The position numbers were made by a program, and so were the translations under genes. Below the pieces are notes generated by a model. The model had not been told where the DNA came from, ran no database searches, and worked only from the letters and a program-made list of their open reading frames with translations. Source: Erythrocercus mccallii (lineage: Eukaryota; Chordata; Aves; Passeriformes; Dicruridae). Taken from it: a stretch of DNA of 64,000 nt. Positions 1-12,422 of the stretch are shown piece after piece (within the stretch, counting starts at the first letter, position 1; every line of letters starts with the position of its first letter). The stretch lies in the NCBI GenBank assembly GCA_013397435.1, contig VZRG01001701.1, forward strand, positions 48,377-112,376, in the 5' to 3' direction.

Positions 1-2818
1 GCTCCGAGCGGCTGGGCGGCAGGGAAACAGGCAAAGAGCTCCTTCAGCCCCTGATCCTGGAAACAGCACCCAGCAAAACCCAGCCAAGCCTCCGGGCAGC
101 CCCCTCACCTTTTTCTCTCGGTATCTCCCACAACCCGCCCCCAGCCAGGGGGAATTTCAATGGAATGTTGAGGCACCCAGCTACATCTTCTGTTTCCTGA
201 TTGCCCCATTTGTCTGTCAGGCAATTGTTCTTCCGGGTAGCAGATGGGAGAAAAATTCACTGGAAAAACCAAACCCAAAACCAAACTACTTTTAAATTAT
301 TTCAATCTATTTTGACCAGTCCTGCAAAATTTTGTCTTCCTTATGCACTTGCCTCTTTTCAGATGCACCAGTCCTCTGCCAGTGCATGGAATATTCACAA
401 GGTGCTGGTCTAGGGCTCCCTGGTGACTTCATCGAGAACTTTCTTGAAGAGGATGGTGGAGGAAGGCTCAGTAATGGTGATTATATCTTTATTAGGTACT
501 TATATGTTTCTGGTGAGGAATCTGTTCACTGGGGAGCTGTGCTAAAGGAGGATGACAGAACATCCATGTGATTGTCTTGATTCCTTTTATTCTGCTTCGT
601 GGAAGGAGTCTAAAATCTATTTATTTCCCAGAATCTCATTAAAGACTAATTTGGAAAACTGAAAATACCTACTTTGGATCAGTCTACCTACAGTTAAAAT
701 AATTGCAGTTGTTGAACTGACCAAAAGCTCTCCACTTCAGGAAGTTCATTGGTAGCTTCTGCTTCCATAGGTTCAGCAGTCAGGGTGAAGAAAGAGAGAA
801 GACAAGAAGGGAATTACTAGTCCTCCTGTTATTATAAGGCCTTGATTATTCTTGCATGAAACAAGTTTTATTTATCTCCTTGAGCGTTTCATAGATTTCC
901 TTTTATAAGGTTAGTAGAGGTACTTTTTCATCTTGTCACAGCTCATTCCTCCCACCTTTCTTGGTGTTGATTTTCACTAGCTGCAGGGTCAGTGAGTCCA
1001 AGTGCATTTTGTCTTTCAACTCTTTGATCATTCAATCCTGGCAGAGTAATTTTGAGGGTTTGGGGTTTTTTTAATCTATTTTAAGTCATTGCCAAATGAT
1101 TTTGGATAATGAGCTATTGAAGAGCAGCCGAAGACTTCCCCACTACTACCAGCAGCAGCGTGAAACAAAGGTAAACGCAGTATTGATATTCCTGCCTTTT
1201 GGGAAAGTTCTGCTCTTTCAACATTTGTGGCAACCTTGATATGGGATGACAAGTTCAAGTATCCAGAAATTTGGCAGCATCAAATGCCCACGCAGAAACT
1301 CTGCATTGGCACTGACAGAGCGAATTGTGCTGGGAGATGTGGCAGCACGAGCTCGCCACCGCCTTGTCTGAGCTGCAAGCTCAGCTTCAAAATCAGCCAA
1401 GTGATAAATCATAAGTGCCACGAAGCAACACGTTGGCAAGCTGGGGATGAGCTGAACTGAACCAGGTTGTTCCACTCAGCTCCTCCAGAAATATTTCAAT
1501 CTTAGCTCAACAGAAATGTTCTTCTTTCCTTCGGGATTTTCAAAATTACTGCAAAAGAAAAAAGAAATAGGAGAAAACAAAATATTATCGGTTAAATAAA
1601 CAGATAAAAGGAAGAGAAAAAGGCACCACCAGGAAGCTGGGCTTGGGTCAGTGGAGCATTTCTGGCTCAGATCTTGAAATCCATCTCTGTTGTCTTTCCC
1701 TCCTTTAGGAAAGCTATGACTCATTTCTGGGCTGAACAACTGTGAAATGGTTGCTGCGGTTTCAGGGTATGAGCTTTTGTCATCATTCTTGCCCTACTTT
1801 ACATAATCCGTAACAGAGCAGGTATAGATTTTATTCATCCTTATTGTTCAGAGGAACATTTAGGTGAGAATCAAAACTGAGCAGAAACAAGTAAGAAATG
1901 GTAGGTGACATCATCATTCGTTCCCCCATCAGGACAAGAGACAAGCTCAGTGCCAGGGTTTTCTATAGCCTCCTAAGGAAGGCAGTGGGAATAATAAAAT
2001 AGTCTGAAATTGTGCAACGAAAGGCAATGGATTTTCTCTGAAACTGCCTGCTTTTGTGGTGGCTTCGTTCAAATGTGCCCAAAATTCCGGGTCCTGCCTA
2101 TCACAAAACATCAAGAAAATCCTTTGGGCTGTGAATTTCTTTGTAATAGATCAGAGATCACTGACAAAGTCCTCCAAGGCCACTCTTCTGCAAATAACAA
2201 GTGGTTTTCAGGAGGAGACAACCTTTTGAATACATCTGTATTTCCAAGGGAGCTGTTACCAGGTGCTGAACACTGGACATAAACATAAGGAAGGTTTGAG
2301 AAAAGCAGTCAAAAGATTTACAATTCTGTTGAAAGACCGAGCTGGTAGGAAAAGCAATTCCCAGAGCAATTATAATTCACCTCTGGAGTGTCCAAAGTTC
2401 ACTGTGAGGCAAAGACAGCTCCAGATCTTGGCAACAGATAGAAATATGTCTGTGTTGACAATGAAAAAGTAGCAGTTTGAAAAGCCATGTTTAGAATATA
2501 CAAAATTCTATAATAAAAAAGGTTAGTAAGGTAGAACAGTTAAAAAGAAGACATTTGCTCCTAAATCTTTCTGATGTCCCCACCACAGGAGCTAAATTTG
2601 GTGTTCAGTTTGCTTTGCTTTTAGACATCCTGCTTCGTCCTACAGGGTCAGGTCTGTGATGTGTCTGGGGTCAGGCTTGGATGCTGTTGTTCAGATCCCT
2701 TTCTTCAGTGAGTTACTTGCCTTAGAGGAGTTCCCAGGGGTGGGTTCCTGTTGCTTTTCCATAGTCTAGAAGATTTCTCGGGATGCAGGGTTTAGGTAGC
2801 AAAGGTGTGGACACCTAA
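1..2818 (+). other. ERBB4: ERBB4 intron 2, left-hand segment
   Basis: This is unique-looking intronic DNA. The first 150 bases are GC-richer than the rest (two CpG-containing GGCGG-like words), after which the sequence becomes AT-rich. Short ORFs here, including a 79-codon one at 332-571, show no recognisable domain. I see no RNA gene, repeat family or splice-flanked coding exon. Assignment to intron 2 follows from the orientation of the exon at 27999 and assumes no other gene is nested here. Confidence 0.75.
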
Positions 2819-3143
2819 GAGCAGCCTTCCAGTATCTCAAGGAGGCCTGCAAAGCCAAGGATTCTTCCTCAGCAGCTGCAGTGATAGATCAAGGAGTAAT
2901 GGGTTCAAACTGAAGCAGAAGAGATTTAGTCAGGTATACAGAATAAATTTTTCCCTGTGAGGGTGCTGAGGCCCTGCAGGTTGCCCAGAGAAGCTGTGGC
3001 TGCCCCATCCCTGGAAGTGTCCAAGACCAGGCTGGACAGGGCTTGGAGGAACCTGGGATAGTGGAAGGTATCCCTGCCCCTGGCAGGGGGTGGAACAAGA
3101 TGGGCTTTAAGGTCCCTTCCAATTCCAACCATTCTGTGATTAT
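2819..3143 (+). mobile_element. CR1 LINE 3'-end fragment
   Basis: CR1 is the dominant non-LTR retrotransposon of birds and reptiles; most copies are short 5'-truncated 3' ends. The segment starts GAGCAGCCTTCCAGTATC, continues through GTAATGGGTTCAAACTGAAG and GAAGCTGTGGCTGCCCCATC, and ends in the CR1-style tail ACCATTCTGTGATTAT. The order of these landmarks matches the CR1 3' end on the + strand as I know it. There is no remaining reverse transcriptase sequence, and the copy carries several small indels, so it is an old, dead insertion. Its left edge is approximate. I saw no clear target-site duplication, as expected for CR1. Confidence 0.93.
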
Positions 3144-4102
3144 AAAAGCTATAAAATCTGTTCTGCTCCACTTCACATCTACCAGCAGCAAAATCTCTCT
3201 TGGATGCTGCACAGCCTCAGAAAAAGATTCTCAAATGGAAGCCTGACAGTCATTGAGTGCCTGCTGTGCCAGGGTCTGTCCCTGTGTTTGACACTGCATT
3301 AAGAATTGCCATGTGCTTCTAAAGCAATTTCCTTGCCCAGCATTCCCAGGCCATCTGTGCCCTGGGGTCACTGCTTCCCAGGCACAGCCATGGGACTGCC
3401 AGCTCCCACAAAATGCCTCTGTGGCTGTTCCTTTGGCAGCACACAGTGGGCAGCCCCCTCTCACCTGCCCCCGCACAACCATGGCATGTGCAGCTCCCAG
3501 CTTCCAAAGGAGCTGGGCTCTGGAGTTCACTTGGAAGCCAAAGGTTATTTGAGTTGTAATTATGGAGCTCTCTCTGAAATAAGACATGAGGCCTCAGCTA
3601 GCTTTAGGCCTGTAGGAAAAAGTGAGCACTTGACAGGAGTTTGCACTGTGTGAGCTCTCTTTGGAGAAACCCTTATGCACTTCACAGGGATGTGTGCTTG
3701 ATCTGAGGATTTCACTGTAAGAGAGAGGTGTGAGGTACTGGGAATGGGGAAAAAATTCCTTAATTTTATAGAGTGCCTGATGCTCCCAGTAGGCAAATTA
3801 TTATAGTTTAAGACTAAAATTAAATTAAAATGCAGTGTCTTAGTATTTTCTGGGCATGAAACACCAAACTGTTTCTTTTAGAGAGAGGTTGTGTAACTTG
3901 CCTGGTGATCACTGGATGGAGATACATGAATAGTTTGGGGCAGTGAAGGAGTGATAGGAATACCCTGTTCATAGAGGCACTGGGAAGAGGGAAAGAGAGT
4001 GTGCATCCTCTAGGGACACCCTGAAAAAGGAGCATTTCTGTTTTACCTCTCCTGCCCTAAGGGCATGGGTTCTGACAGGTACAGAATGACAGCTGGAGAA
4101 AA
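3144..4102 (+). other. ERBB4: ERBB4 intron 2, unremarkable segment
   Basis: No gene or repeat family was recognised. ORFs of up to 118 codons on both strands overlap each other in the GC-richer part (3230-3660) and have no domain signatures. They are interpreted as chance. Confidence 0.7.
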
Positions 4103-4216
4103 AATTACATATGCTAATTACTCCAAAATGAATTAATTGCTATTAATTATTTTATCGCAAAATCAATTAATATTATACTGCAACCCATTTTTAATTAAAG
4201 GCATCGATAAAAATCG
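4103..4216. promoter_or_regulatory. TAAT-rich AT cluster, candidate conserved non-coding element
   Basis: Within about 115 bases there are repeated homeodomain-type cores: CTAATTA, GAATTAATTG, TATTAATTA, CAATTAATA and TTAATTAAA, plus ATGCTAAT (close to a POU octamer) and ATCGAT. This density exceeds that of the surrounding intron. ERBB4 introns are large and such clusters can mark neural or limb enhancers, but nothing in the sequence alone proves conservation. An AT-rich low-complexity origin is equally possible. Confidence 0.3.
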
Positions 4217-7200
4217 GATAAACTGTGGACACAGCAAAACTCCAAAGTTAGTCTCTAATAAGAAATGAAGCCCCAAAGAGTTCAGCACTGAGATTGAATT
4301 AGTTGTTATTTTTATTTAAAAAATAAGAGCCCACAGCAAAAACATGAAAGCAGAAGCTTCTTTGTGAAGGAGGAGAAAGCTTTTTGTGGTCATGAATGAA
4401 GTTGAAAAGGACAGTAGTAGCTATGGGTTTTTTCTTGCTATCTACATGTTTCTGAGGTGATTTTCATCTTAATTTAAATTAAAAAAAAAGGAGAATCACT
4501 GTGTTCCAGTGTTTAGGTTATTGTGCTTAAAGTGATGCTTGAAAGGGAATAGATCTTCGGTACTTAATCATCCCTTGAACAAAAGCATGCTTTATATTCT
4601 GCACCACTAGTTAAACAAACTCGCAGTAGTTTTGGTCCTAGTCTTGGATTGAAGAGGTTTCTAAGGATAAGAAGTAAATGAAAAAAAAAATCAGTTCTGT
4701 GGAAGTATCTGGGTAGAAATGAGGTTGAAGGGGCAGCACGTAGTAAATTCCAGGCCAGATCTCATGGTGACATAACTCAGCACTGCTCTGTTGGCATTCC
4801 CGGGGTTTGTGCTGTGCCCATCTGAGAGCCACAGCTGAAAGAGGCTTCTGGGAATTCAGGGCCACCAATCGTTCACAATTGGACAATGGCAAGAACAAAA
4901 CCTGGAGAACATCAGAGGCATAATTAATCCACTGCCTTTGCTTTTGAGTCATTATGTGGGGTGTGCGAGTGGGTGGAAGTTTGCATTAGAAAGGGAGCTG
5001 TACTGCTGTCTAGAAAAGGATGTGGATGTCTGGTGAGTGGCAAAAACATGCAGGTGTTTGGATGCTGGTATCTTATTTTTGGAATGATTTGCTGGCTGGT
5101 TAATGATGGCAACCAGGAGAAATGGATACGAGCTTCCAGAGAATGGCTAGGTTTTGTGAGGAGATGCAGGAGTGCTGTAATGTATGTGTCTAATAGAGAT
5201 TAAGTTATCTGGCCTAAATTTTTCAAACTCATGAGCAGAATTTAATGTTTGGGGCTTCACTGACTAATGCACAAAGCAATTTGAGTAATGAAAAAGTGCT
5301 CTTTGTCAAGCAAAAGCAAGAGGCATTGATAGAAAAGCTAATTTATTTACTCTTTTATGCAGAGAACATTCTTTGCTGAAGTTCAAAACTGACTCTGCAG
5401 CTATTGATGAGTACTCCTGCGAGTAAAATGGCTAATGAAAGCACTGCCACCCTCCCCATGCCTCTCTTTTGAGACTTGAAAGTTGCAGCTTTGCCGAACA
5501 TTTGTAAAGGAAACACTCACAAGTGTTCGTTGTTGTTGTATGGTAAAAACTTGCATCTTTCAAGTACTGAGTGCTAGAAATAGCTTGTTTCAGAGCACTG
5601 ACTGGCTGGAAGGCTTTGGTTATTCCTGGGCCTGCCCTGCCTGGCCCCATCCTTCCTTTGCCCTCAGCAGTCTGCCCTCTGCACTCCTGCTACAGCTGTA
5701 GCTCTCAGAGGATCTGTGATCCACAACTTAGGGGCAAAAGAAAATGTGCTCATTTCCCCCCCAGCTGAAAGGGTGGGGTCATTGCTGTCATTTACCCTGC
5801 CCTGCAGCTCATCAGCATTTCTGACACCGTTACATATTTATGGGTCCCCATCTGATGTGCTGTATAGGAGCGCTTTGGTTCAGAATTCCTGATTCTACAG
5901 ACTTGTAGAATTCAGCTGTGACCATGTGTGGAATTGCCAGATGAGTCATGTACTTCATCTGGCTAAAGTCAAGTCCATCTTCCTCTCTAAAGCTGTGTCC
6001 ATAACCTGGCTGCAACAGGCTGGTTGCCTGAGCATAGGAATGCTGTGTGTTGCCATAAATTTGAAGTCAGAGTATGAATCAGGAATTTTACCAAAGCTTG
6101 ATTGAGAATCTGTGGTTTCGCTCTTCTCTGTGCCACGGGTCTGAACTGAGATTTTAAGCTGCAGCTTTTGCCCAAAGCCATTAAATGGGAGATGTTGGGG
6201 GTCCATTTGCTTAAGGGAAGGGAAATAGTGTTTGGAAGATGGAAGGAAAGAAGGGGAGGAGCTGAGATTTGGGCAATTTAGTGTCTGCTCTGACAAATTA
6301 ACCCCCCCTAATGAATGGGGATTTGAATTCTCACCTGATAAACTCCATCCACCTTCTCTTAGACTCACTGTATCACATCCACAAGCTCTTGTTGCTTATA
6401 AAGCTTAAGAAGTTCTGTTATGTGACAACAAGGATATTGCAGTGTGTGTTAAAAGGTATCCGCTTCTTATAAAGACAGAGAGGTCTTTGAGTAAAAAATG
6501 TTAAAAATCTGACAATCCTTTCTCTTGAAATCAGGGGGCGATTTGCCTGAGAAGACTTTAGACTATGGTCCTGTAAAATTAATTTCTTCCTGTACAAACT
6601 CCTACATCCCTGTCCAGAATTGGAATGCCAGCTGAACAGTGCTCACACACAAAAATGCTGGAATGGCACGAGTGCCTACAGTCTAAACTATGTCAATCCC
6701 CCAGACATTTTTTTGGTGGAAGTGTATCAGAGTAACCCATGGTGGATTTGTGCAGACCTCTGCCCACGCTGGAAAGCCGCACTCATGTGGAGTGTGGGGA
6801 AAGCCTGTCCCGACTCCCACACACCATGCAGCAGCAGGCAGCTGACTGGATTGAAGGGAAAGTATGGGAGCATACCAGTGTAAAACATACCCTTGTAATT
6901 TTAATATTCTATTTCTACTGGCCTCCTAAAGATAAAATTGAGACCTGAGCTAACAAGCATGAATTTGAATGGAGTGCCTTAAAACCAGTAGGGAAACTGT
7001 GTTATTGTCATGTCACCTACTCAGAAGTCAGCAACATCCCCTTGTCTGGGTACTCCAAGATATGCACTTTTTGCAAAACAAAAGTGCAATTTTTAAAAGA
7101 AACCTGTCTAGAGCTTTCTCATTCTGTTTTACACTTCATGTGGTTATCAATGTGTTGTTCCATCATGTTATGTAGCATGATGTAAGAGAGCAAGTGCAGT

Positions 7201-10200
7201 TAGGTGCTCACTGTGTGATGGTGAATCTGAAGACATGGAGGAAGTTCTCTCTAATATATGGCTGGGCTTCAGTCATGGATTTTTTAAAAAAAATTTTTTA
7301 AAGCTTCACTTTTTGCAAAGGTCAGTCTGTCTGCAGAAAAGTGACATTTCTGTGAGAAACACAATCTGGTAGGCATGTACAGCAAAAATGAAATCCAGAG
7401 CACACCCTGTTAGTGCTCTTGAGTAGACACACTCAGCTTTGAAGATCTCCAAGTCATTCCTGGTGACAGTGGGTTGCTTCAGAGGAGTCGGGATCCTGCT
7501 TGGCATATGCTGAAGCATCCCTTATCCAAGGGCCTCAGGTGTTAGGCAGAATGTTACAGAGAGTAAACAGGCAAAGATGAAATATTCTGACCATTTGACG
7601 AAGGTGGGGCTATGAAGTACCCATTCAGCTTTCTGGCTTTCAGACATTTTCTTGATCTGCTGTCTCAAACATGTTTGTCTGCCCCAGCCTCCTCCTCCTC
7701 CTTGCCTTTGATCGACTTTTCATGAGCTTTGTGCAGAGGGTGACTCATGTCCAAAACATGAGCACAGCTGTTTACTACTGAGACCTGTGTGTACTTCGCA
7801 GAAGGGTGTTTTTCTCTGTTTCTATAAATCTGGCAGAGCTTCCTTTTATCCATGGCAATGTTTGTTCAGAAGATGGAAGGTTATTTAGAGAAAGCAATCG
7901 GGGGACATAACCTTTTTCCCCTTATTATCAGAGATTTATGCAACATGACTTAGAGAGTCTTTATGAAATTCACAGCATTTAATCCACTTGGGTTGGAAGG
8001 AGGCAACCAGGAGAGAAGCAGGTGCTGTGCAGTATCCCAGGGATACTAGTGAAACCAGAGATTGTCCCCAGAGCAGGATGCTCCCAGTGCTTTATCTCCC
8101 TTCAAAATAATGCTGAATTCAAGTCCAGGACAACAGGCAGTGCTGCAGGGAGTGAAGGTGATGTGCCGGCTGTTCCTTGGGTTTGCGGGAGGAGGTATGA
8201 GAGGGTGGGGTGCCCAAGGTAGGTACTCTTGGGAGGGTGCCCATGGAGGGCTGTCCTTACAGACACCTTCCCGTGGCTCTGTTAGTCCAGGGACCAAATG
8301 CTGTGCCTGAGAGCAGAGTGAGAGCAGCAGCAGAAGCTGTCAGGCTGTGCTTTGCGCTGGCCCAGACGGCCAGTCTCGGGAGCCATGCTTCTAAAGCACT
8401 TCCTAATGAAGGGAAAAGAAGCCAGAGAGTTATTTTCTAAGAATAAAAATCCCTTTATGGTTTTTTGAAAACTACGTTACACTTTGCACAATGATGGCCT
8501 AGCATCTGGCAGGCTGGGTTTTTGCCATGTGTGGCAGAGGATACAGTTTGTGTAGTTGCAAGCAATCAACTCAAAAGCTTTTGTGCAGTCCTGGAGCCCA
8601 GGAACTTGTTAATTTTGAGCAGTCGTTTTCCGCATTTAGCCCATTAGAGACTCTATTTTTGGTGACCTAGTTTGAGCTCTTTAAAAAATAATCAAGCAGC
8701 ATTTTTCAGATCTGATTTGTAATGGGATTGTGGATTGGTTTTGCAACTTGAAATGAAAGTTAGGGGAGGGGGTAGAACTTTTATCTGCCTGGTCCTTCAG
8801 ACCTAACATTTGCAATTGATTTTAGAGGGCCTCTAGGAAGGTTAATCTGACAAAGACTGTGGCTTGACTTCACCACTTCAAGGGTTATTGTTTGACTTGC
8901 CGCAGGGAAAATAATAAAGTAGCCAGGTTTAAATAATACTTTCTGTGCAATAGCCTCCAGGACTGCTAGCAAGTATTACTGAGCATCATCCAAATGCTGA
9001 CAGAGCCTGTGGATTTGCCTGCTCCCCAGCGTGTAGGATGGGGTTTGGATTGGAGAGGTGCAATTGGAGCACATGCCAAAATGTCTAGCCGTGGGTTACA
9101 CGCTGGCTGCCGTGGCAGAGCTGGGGTCAGGGCTCGCACACAGAGATCCTGTTTCCCTGCTCTAGCTCAGCTCTGGGAATTAGAACCATGCAGCAGAACT
9201 GCTGGCCTCTGCCTGCCTGTGCCTGGAACTTTCAGTTCCTGTGAGAGGAGAGAGAGGCTCACAGCTGAGAGCAGCCCAGGCCAGGCACTGGCTCTTTCAG
9301 GTGCGCACTTGGGAGGGACAATTCCAGCAAAGTTAAAGCAAACAAAAAGAACCTATGAATAGAATCTCAGTTTCTGATTTTATATATTAATTGTTTTTGT
9401 ATTTTCTGGCAATTCAAGATTATGTTCCCAAATATCAGATTGCCTGGAGTGGCATTGCAGTGTAAACATCCTTTTTTCACTTGTTTGTCCTTCATTTTCT
9501 CTGGATATCCCTTCTCTCACTGTGCCAGGAAGCTGCTTGGAGAGCATAGCCCAATTTCAGGCTGCCTTCTGAGGGAGAGCAGCCTGCTGAAGCTGGCCTT
9601 GCAAACGCAGGCACAGAGTGATCCTCTGAATCCCCATGAAGAGTCTCTGATATTTCTAAGGATCTGCAAATTAGAGATTAAATCTGCCAGCTCTGAAGGG
9701 AGGGAAAAGACAGCTCCCCCTCTCTAGGAGACACAGCAGTCCCTGGAGTGGAAAGGTTCACAGGTTGTTGGGATGCCTGCAGGACAAAGGTGCAGGCAAT
9801 CCTGTGTGGTGGATGTGTGCACCTCCTGGCCATTGTCCTTGGAAAATCCTTCACTGGGGCATATGGAATGGGAGGGATAGAGCTGAAACTCGCAGAATTA
9901 CACTAAAGGTTTGGAGCAGCTGTGAAACTCTTGCTTGGGCCAGCTGAGCCCTCTTTTTATTGAGGTTAGAACTGGTCCTTCATGCCACTCGATCCCTGTT
10001 CAAGGCCAGGTTATGTGGGGCAGAGTACAGCTCTGGTTTAAATTGGAGTTACTTCCTGTTGAATGCTCTGTGTCTCTCTTTTCTCAGCATAAATGTTCTT
10101 CCAGGGGCCACGAATTGTCAAAGATGATAATATAATTCAGTTGACATCAGATTGTAATTAAAAATGTTTGGCCTATTAGAAATTTGAGAATCCTATATTT

Positions 10201-12382
10201 AATTTATATTTGATTTTTCTTAAAGAAGAAAATCAGTAATTTTCCAGTTTCCATTGCTATTTTCCTGTTTCTGTAGCTCAAAAGTATCTTGATCCAACAA
10301 ACAAGATGTGGCAAATGTTCTAAATAGTGTTCAATTTTATTTTTTTTAACTGAAAAAATATGTAAATGCCCAAGAAATTATACTTTGAAAAGTGGCTACT
10401 GCAAATTAACAACATTTCACATGGATCTTACTTTGCATTTTTAATGCCCATAATGGGTGTCCCAAATTACATGATTTGCATTATAAACCAGAACAGCTCC
10501 TGTGTTGCTGCTGCTGTCCAACAGTTGAATAACAAGGCTTTTCTTTCCAAACTGTATAAATACATATTTACCCAAATGATGCAATTTAGGGCTCTGTTAT
10601 TTACGTTTTTCTGGTCGGCCAATCACACTGACATCTTTAATTGCCAATGCTTTTTCAATGCATCTGAGTAAGTCTGGTGTTTGAGGAATGCAAGTGCCAG
10701 GCATAGGCTGGGAGGGATCATTTTGTTATTGCACTGACATTTTGGCTCTTGAGTTGGTGCCTCCTCCTTCTCTGCCTTTGTCTTATGGAAGATACTGGGT
10801 TATTGTGTTGTTCCAAGTTCAGCAATGATGGTTTTACCTTTCCCCACTGGGCCCATGGCGCTAAGGGATAGCTTGGGGACACACTGGTTCCTTGGGTCAC
10901 TCGTGTGCCAGGCTTTATTCTGCAGGTGAGCTGGCCCATGTTTCAGCAGAAACCCAGGATGCAGTGTCCAGCCACTCCAGGCAGGAGCACCTTTGGTGTC
11001 CTTGTCCTGCCTTGTTTCTCCAGGCTCCTGCTGTCTGAAACCTCTGGAGAAAGAGTTGGATGATCTCCATCATATAATCCCACCATCATCAACATTACTG
11101 ATTGTTCAAAGTCCTAACTTGGGTCATCTACACCTGCCTCCAGTAGTTTTTTGAGATTGCTCTTCCTCACTGTCCAAGGAGATTTGATTAAATTCAATTC
11201 CTGCATCATTGGTGTGGTGTCCCCAGGGCTTGAATTTCACTCCAGGCTGGTGGTGAGAATCATAAATGTGTGAACTCTGAATCAGCTCGAGCCAGCATGT
11301 GTTGACTTCTGGCTCAGGTATGAAGAGGGAGCAGGTAAACGGGTGGATAAACTCGCTGTTTCTTTAGTGCTGTCTCCCATACCCAGACAGGTTCCTGAAG
11401 CATCTAAGGCTTGTGTGTACCTGTTACTCAGTGACTTTCCCTTTTGACTGTAATTTTGTGGTTTCAAACAGATTTGTCAGGTTCCCGTGCCAGCGTGCTC
11501 CAGCAAGAACTGGAAAAATAATCACAGGGTAGATGGCAGAGACCCAAATTCATTGATATCTGATGGGATATTTGTGCCCTCCCACCCCGAGAATTACTGG
11601 AGTTGATCACCACACGGTTAGTCTCAAGACAATTTCCCCCAGGAAGCCTAGGGGAAACCAGCAGCTGTGCTTTTTGTTTTTCATGGGCCTGCTGCTCTCC
11701 CTCACCTCTGGATCTTCAGTGGAGCCCTGCAGCCTGCCCAGCTTTTCTTGTCTGTCCCTGTGCCACTCACAGAAGAGTGAGTTTGTTGTAGTGGGTGAGG
11801 AGGGTGATGCCAATGGAACAGTTGAAATAGATTTTGCTTTAATGAAATAAACCCTAGAGAAAGGTAGGAGTTGTGTGCTGTGTCTCAGTACCTCATAAAC
11901 AGGCATGATATCTGCTGTTTGAGTCAATGTTGTAGCTCTGTCTGCAGCTTGTGAACTAATGTTCACTGACAAATGGGCTTCAGGAGGAGGGGAAAAGGCC
12001 AGTGCCACAAATCTAGCCATTGCTGAAACGTCCAGGATCTGAGGCTTTTCAGAGAAAAGAAATGTGATTATGATGAATGATGGAGGCAACAGCACTTTGT
12101 GCTGTTCTAATAATACCTAGCCAAGTGAACAAATCCAATAAATGCCTGTGGTTACCTGGCTGTGCAGGAGCTGCGCTGGTGCCAGCCAGTCAAACACAGC
12201 CCTTTCAGCCCATGGGGGATCAGGGAGGAGAGCTGCCTGATGAGTTGGTGGCTCAGGGGATTGTTTCCCATGCAGGAACCGCAGATGCAGGAGCTCTGTC
12301 ACAGCACCCACCAAGCACCATGGCCTCGAGGGGGCTGCTGGAAAGCAGCTGATTTGTGTCAGAGAGTAGCAGCCTTTTCCCT
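4217..12382 (+). other. ERBB4: ERBB4 intron 2, long segment without recognised genes
   Basis: Mixed AT-rich and moderately GC-rich intronic DNA. A local T6-A8-T6 self-complementary run lies near 7280-7303. ORFs of 60 to 162 codons occur on both strands, often overlapping, without recognisable domains, signal-peptide logic or splice context. No RNA gene, LTR or LINE signature was seen. Confidence 0.7.
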
Positions 12383-12422
12383 GCACTCAGAGGTCTGAGT
12401 GCTTCCCAAAGGAAGCACTCAG
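12383..12422. repeat. Three-part palindromic block (A-B-A') able to form two alternative hairpins
   Basis: GCACTCAG (12383-12390) is followed after AGGT by CTGAGTGCTTCC (12395-12406), and then after CAAA by GGAAGCACTCAG (12411-12422). The middle arm is perfectly complementary to the left arm over 8 bases and to the right arm over 12 bases. The two stem-loops, both with 4-base loops, are therefore mutually exclusive. This is directly visible. Whether it has a role in RNA or DNA is unknown. Confidence 0.85.

Noticed and set aside
332..571. 79-codon ORF preceded by CTTTTCAG, looking a little like an acidic coding exon
   Set aside because: No recognised domain, no good donor in a consistent phase, and ERBB4 exon 2 has a different sequence.
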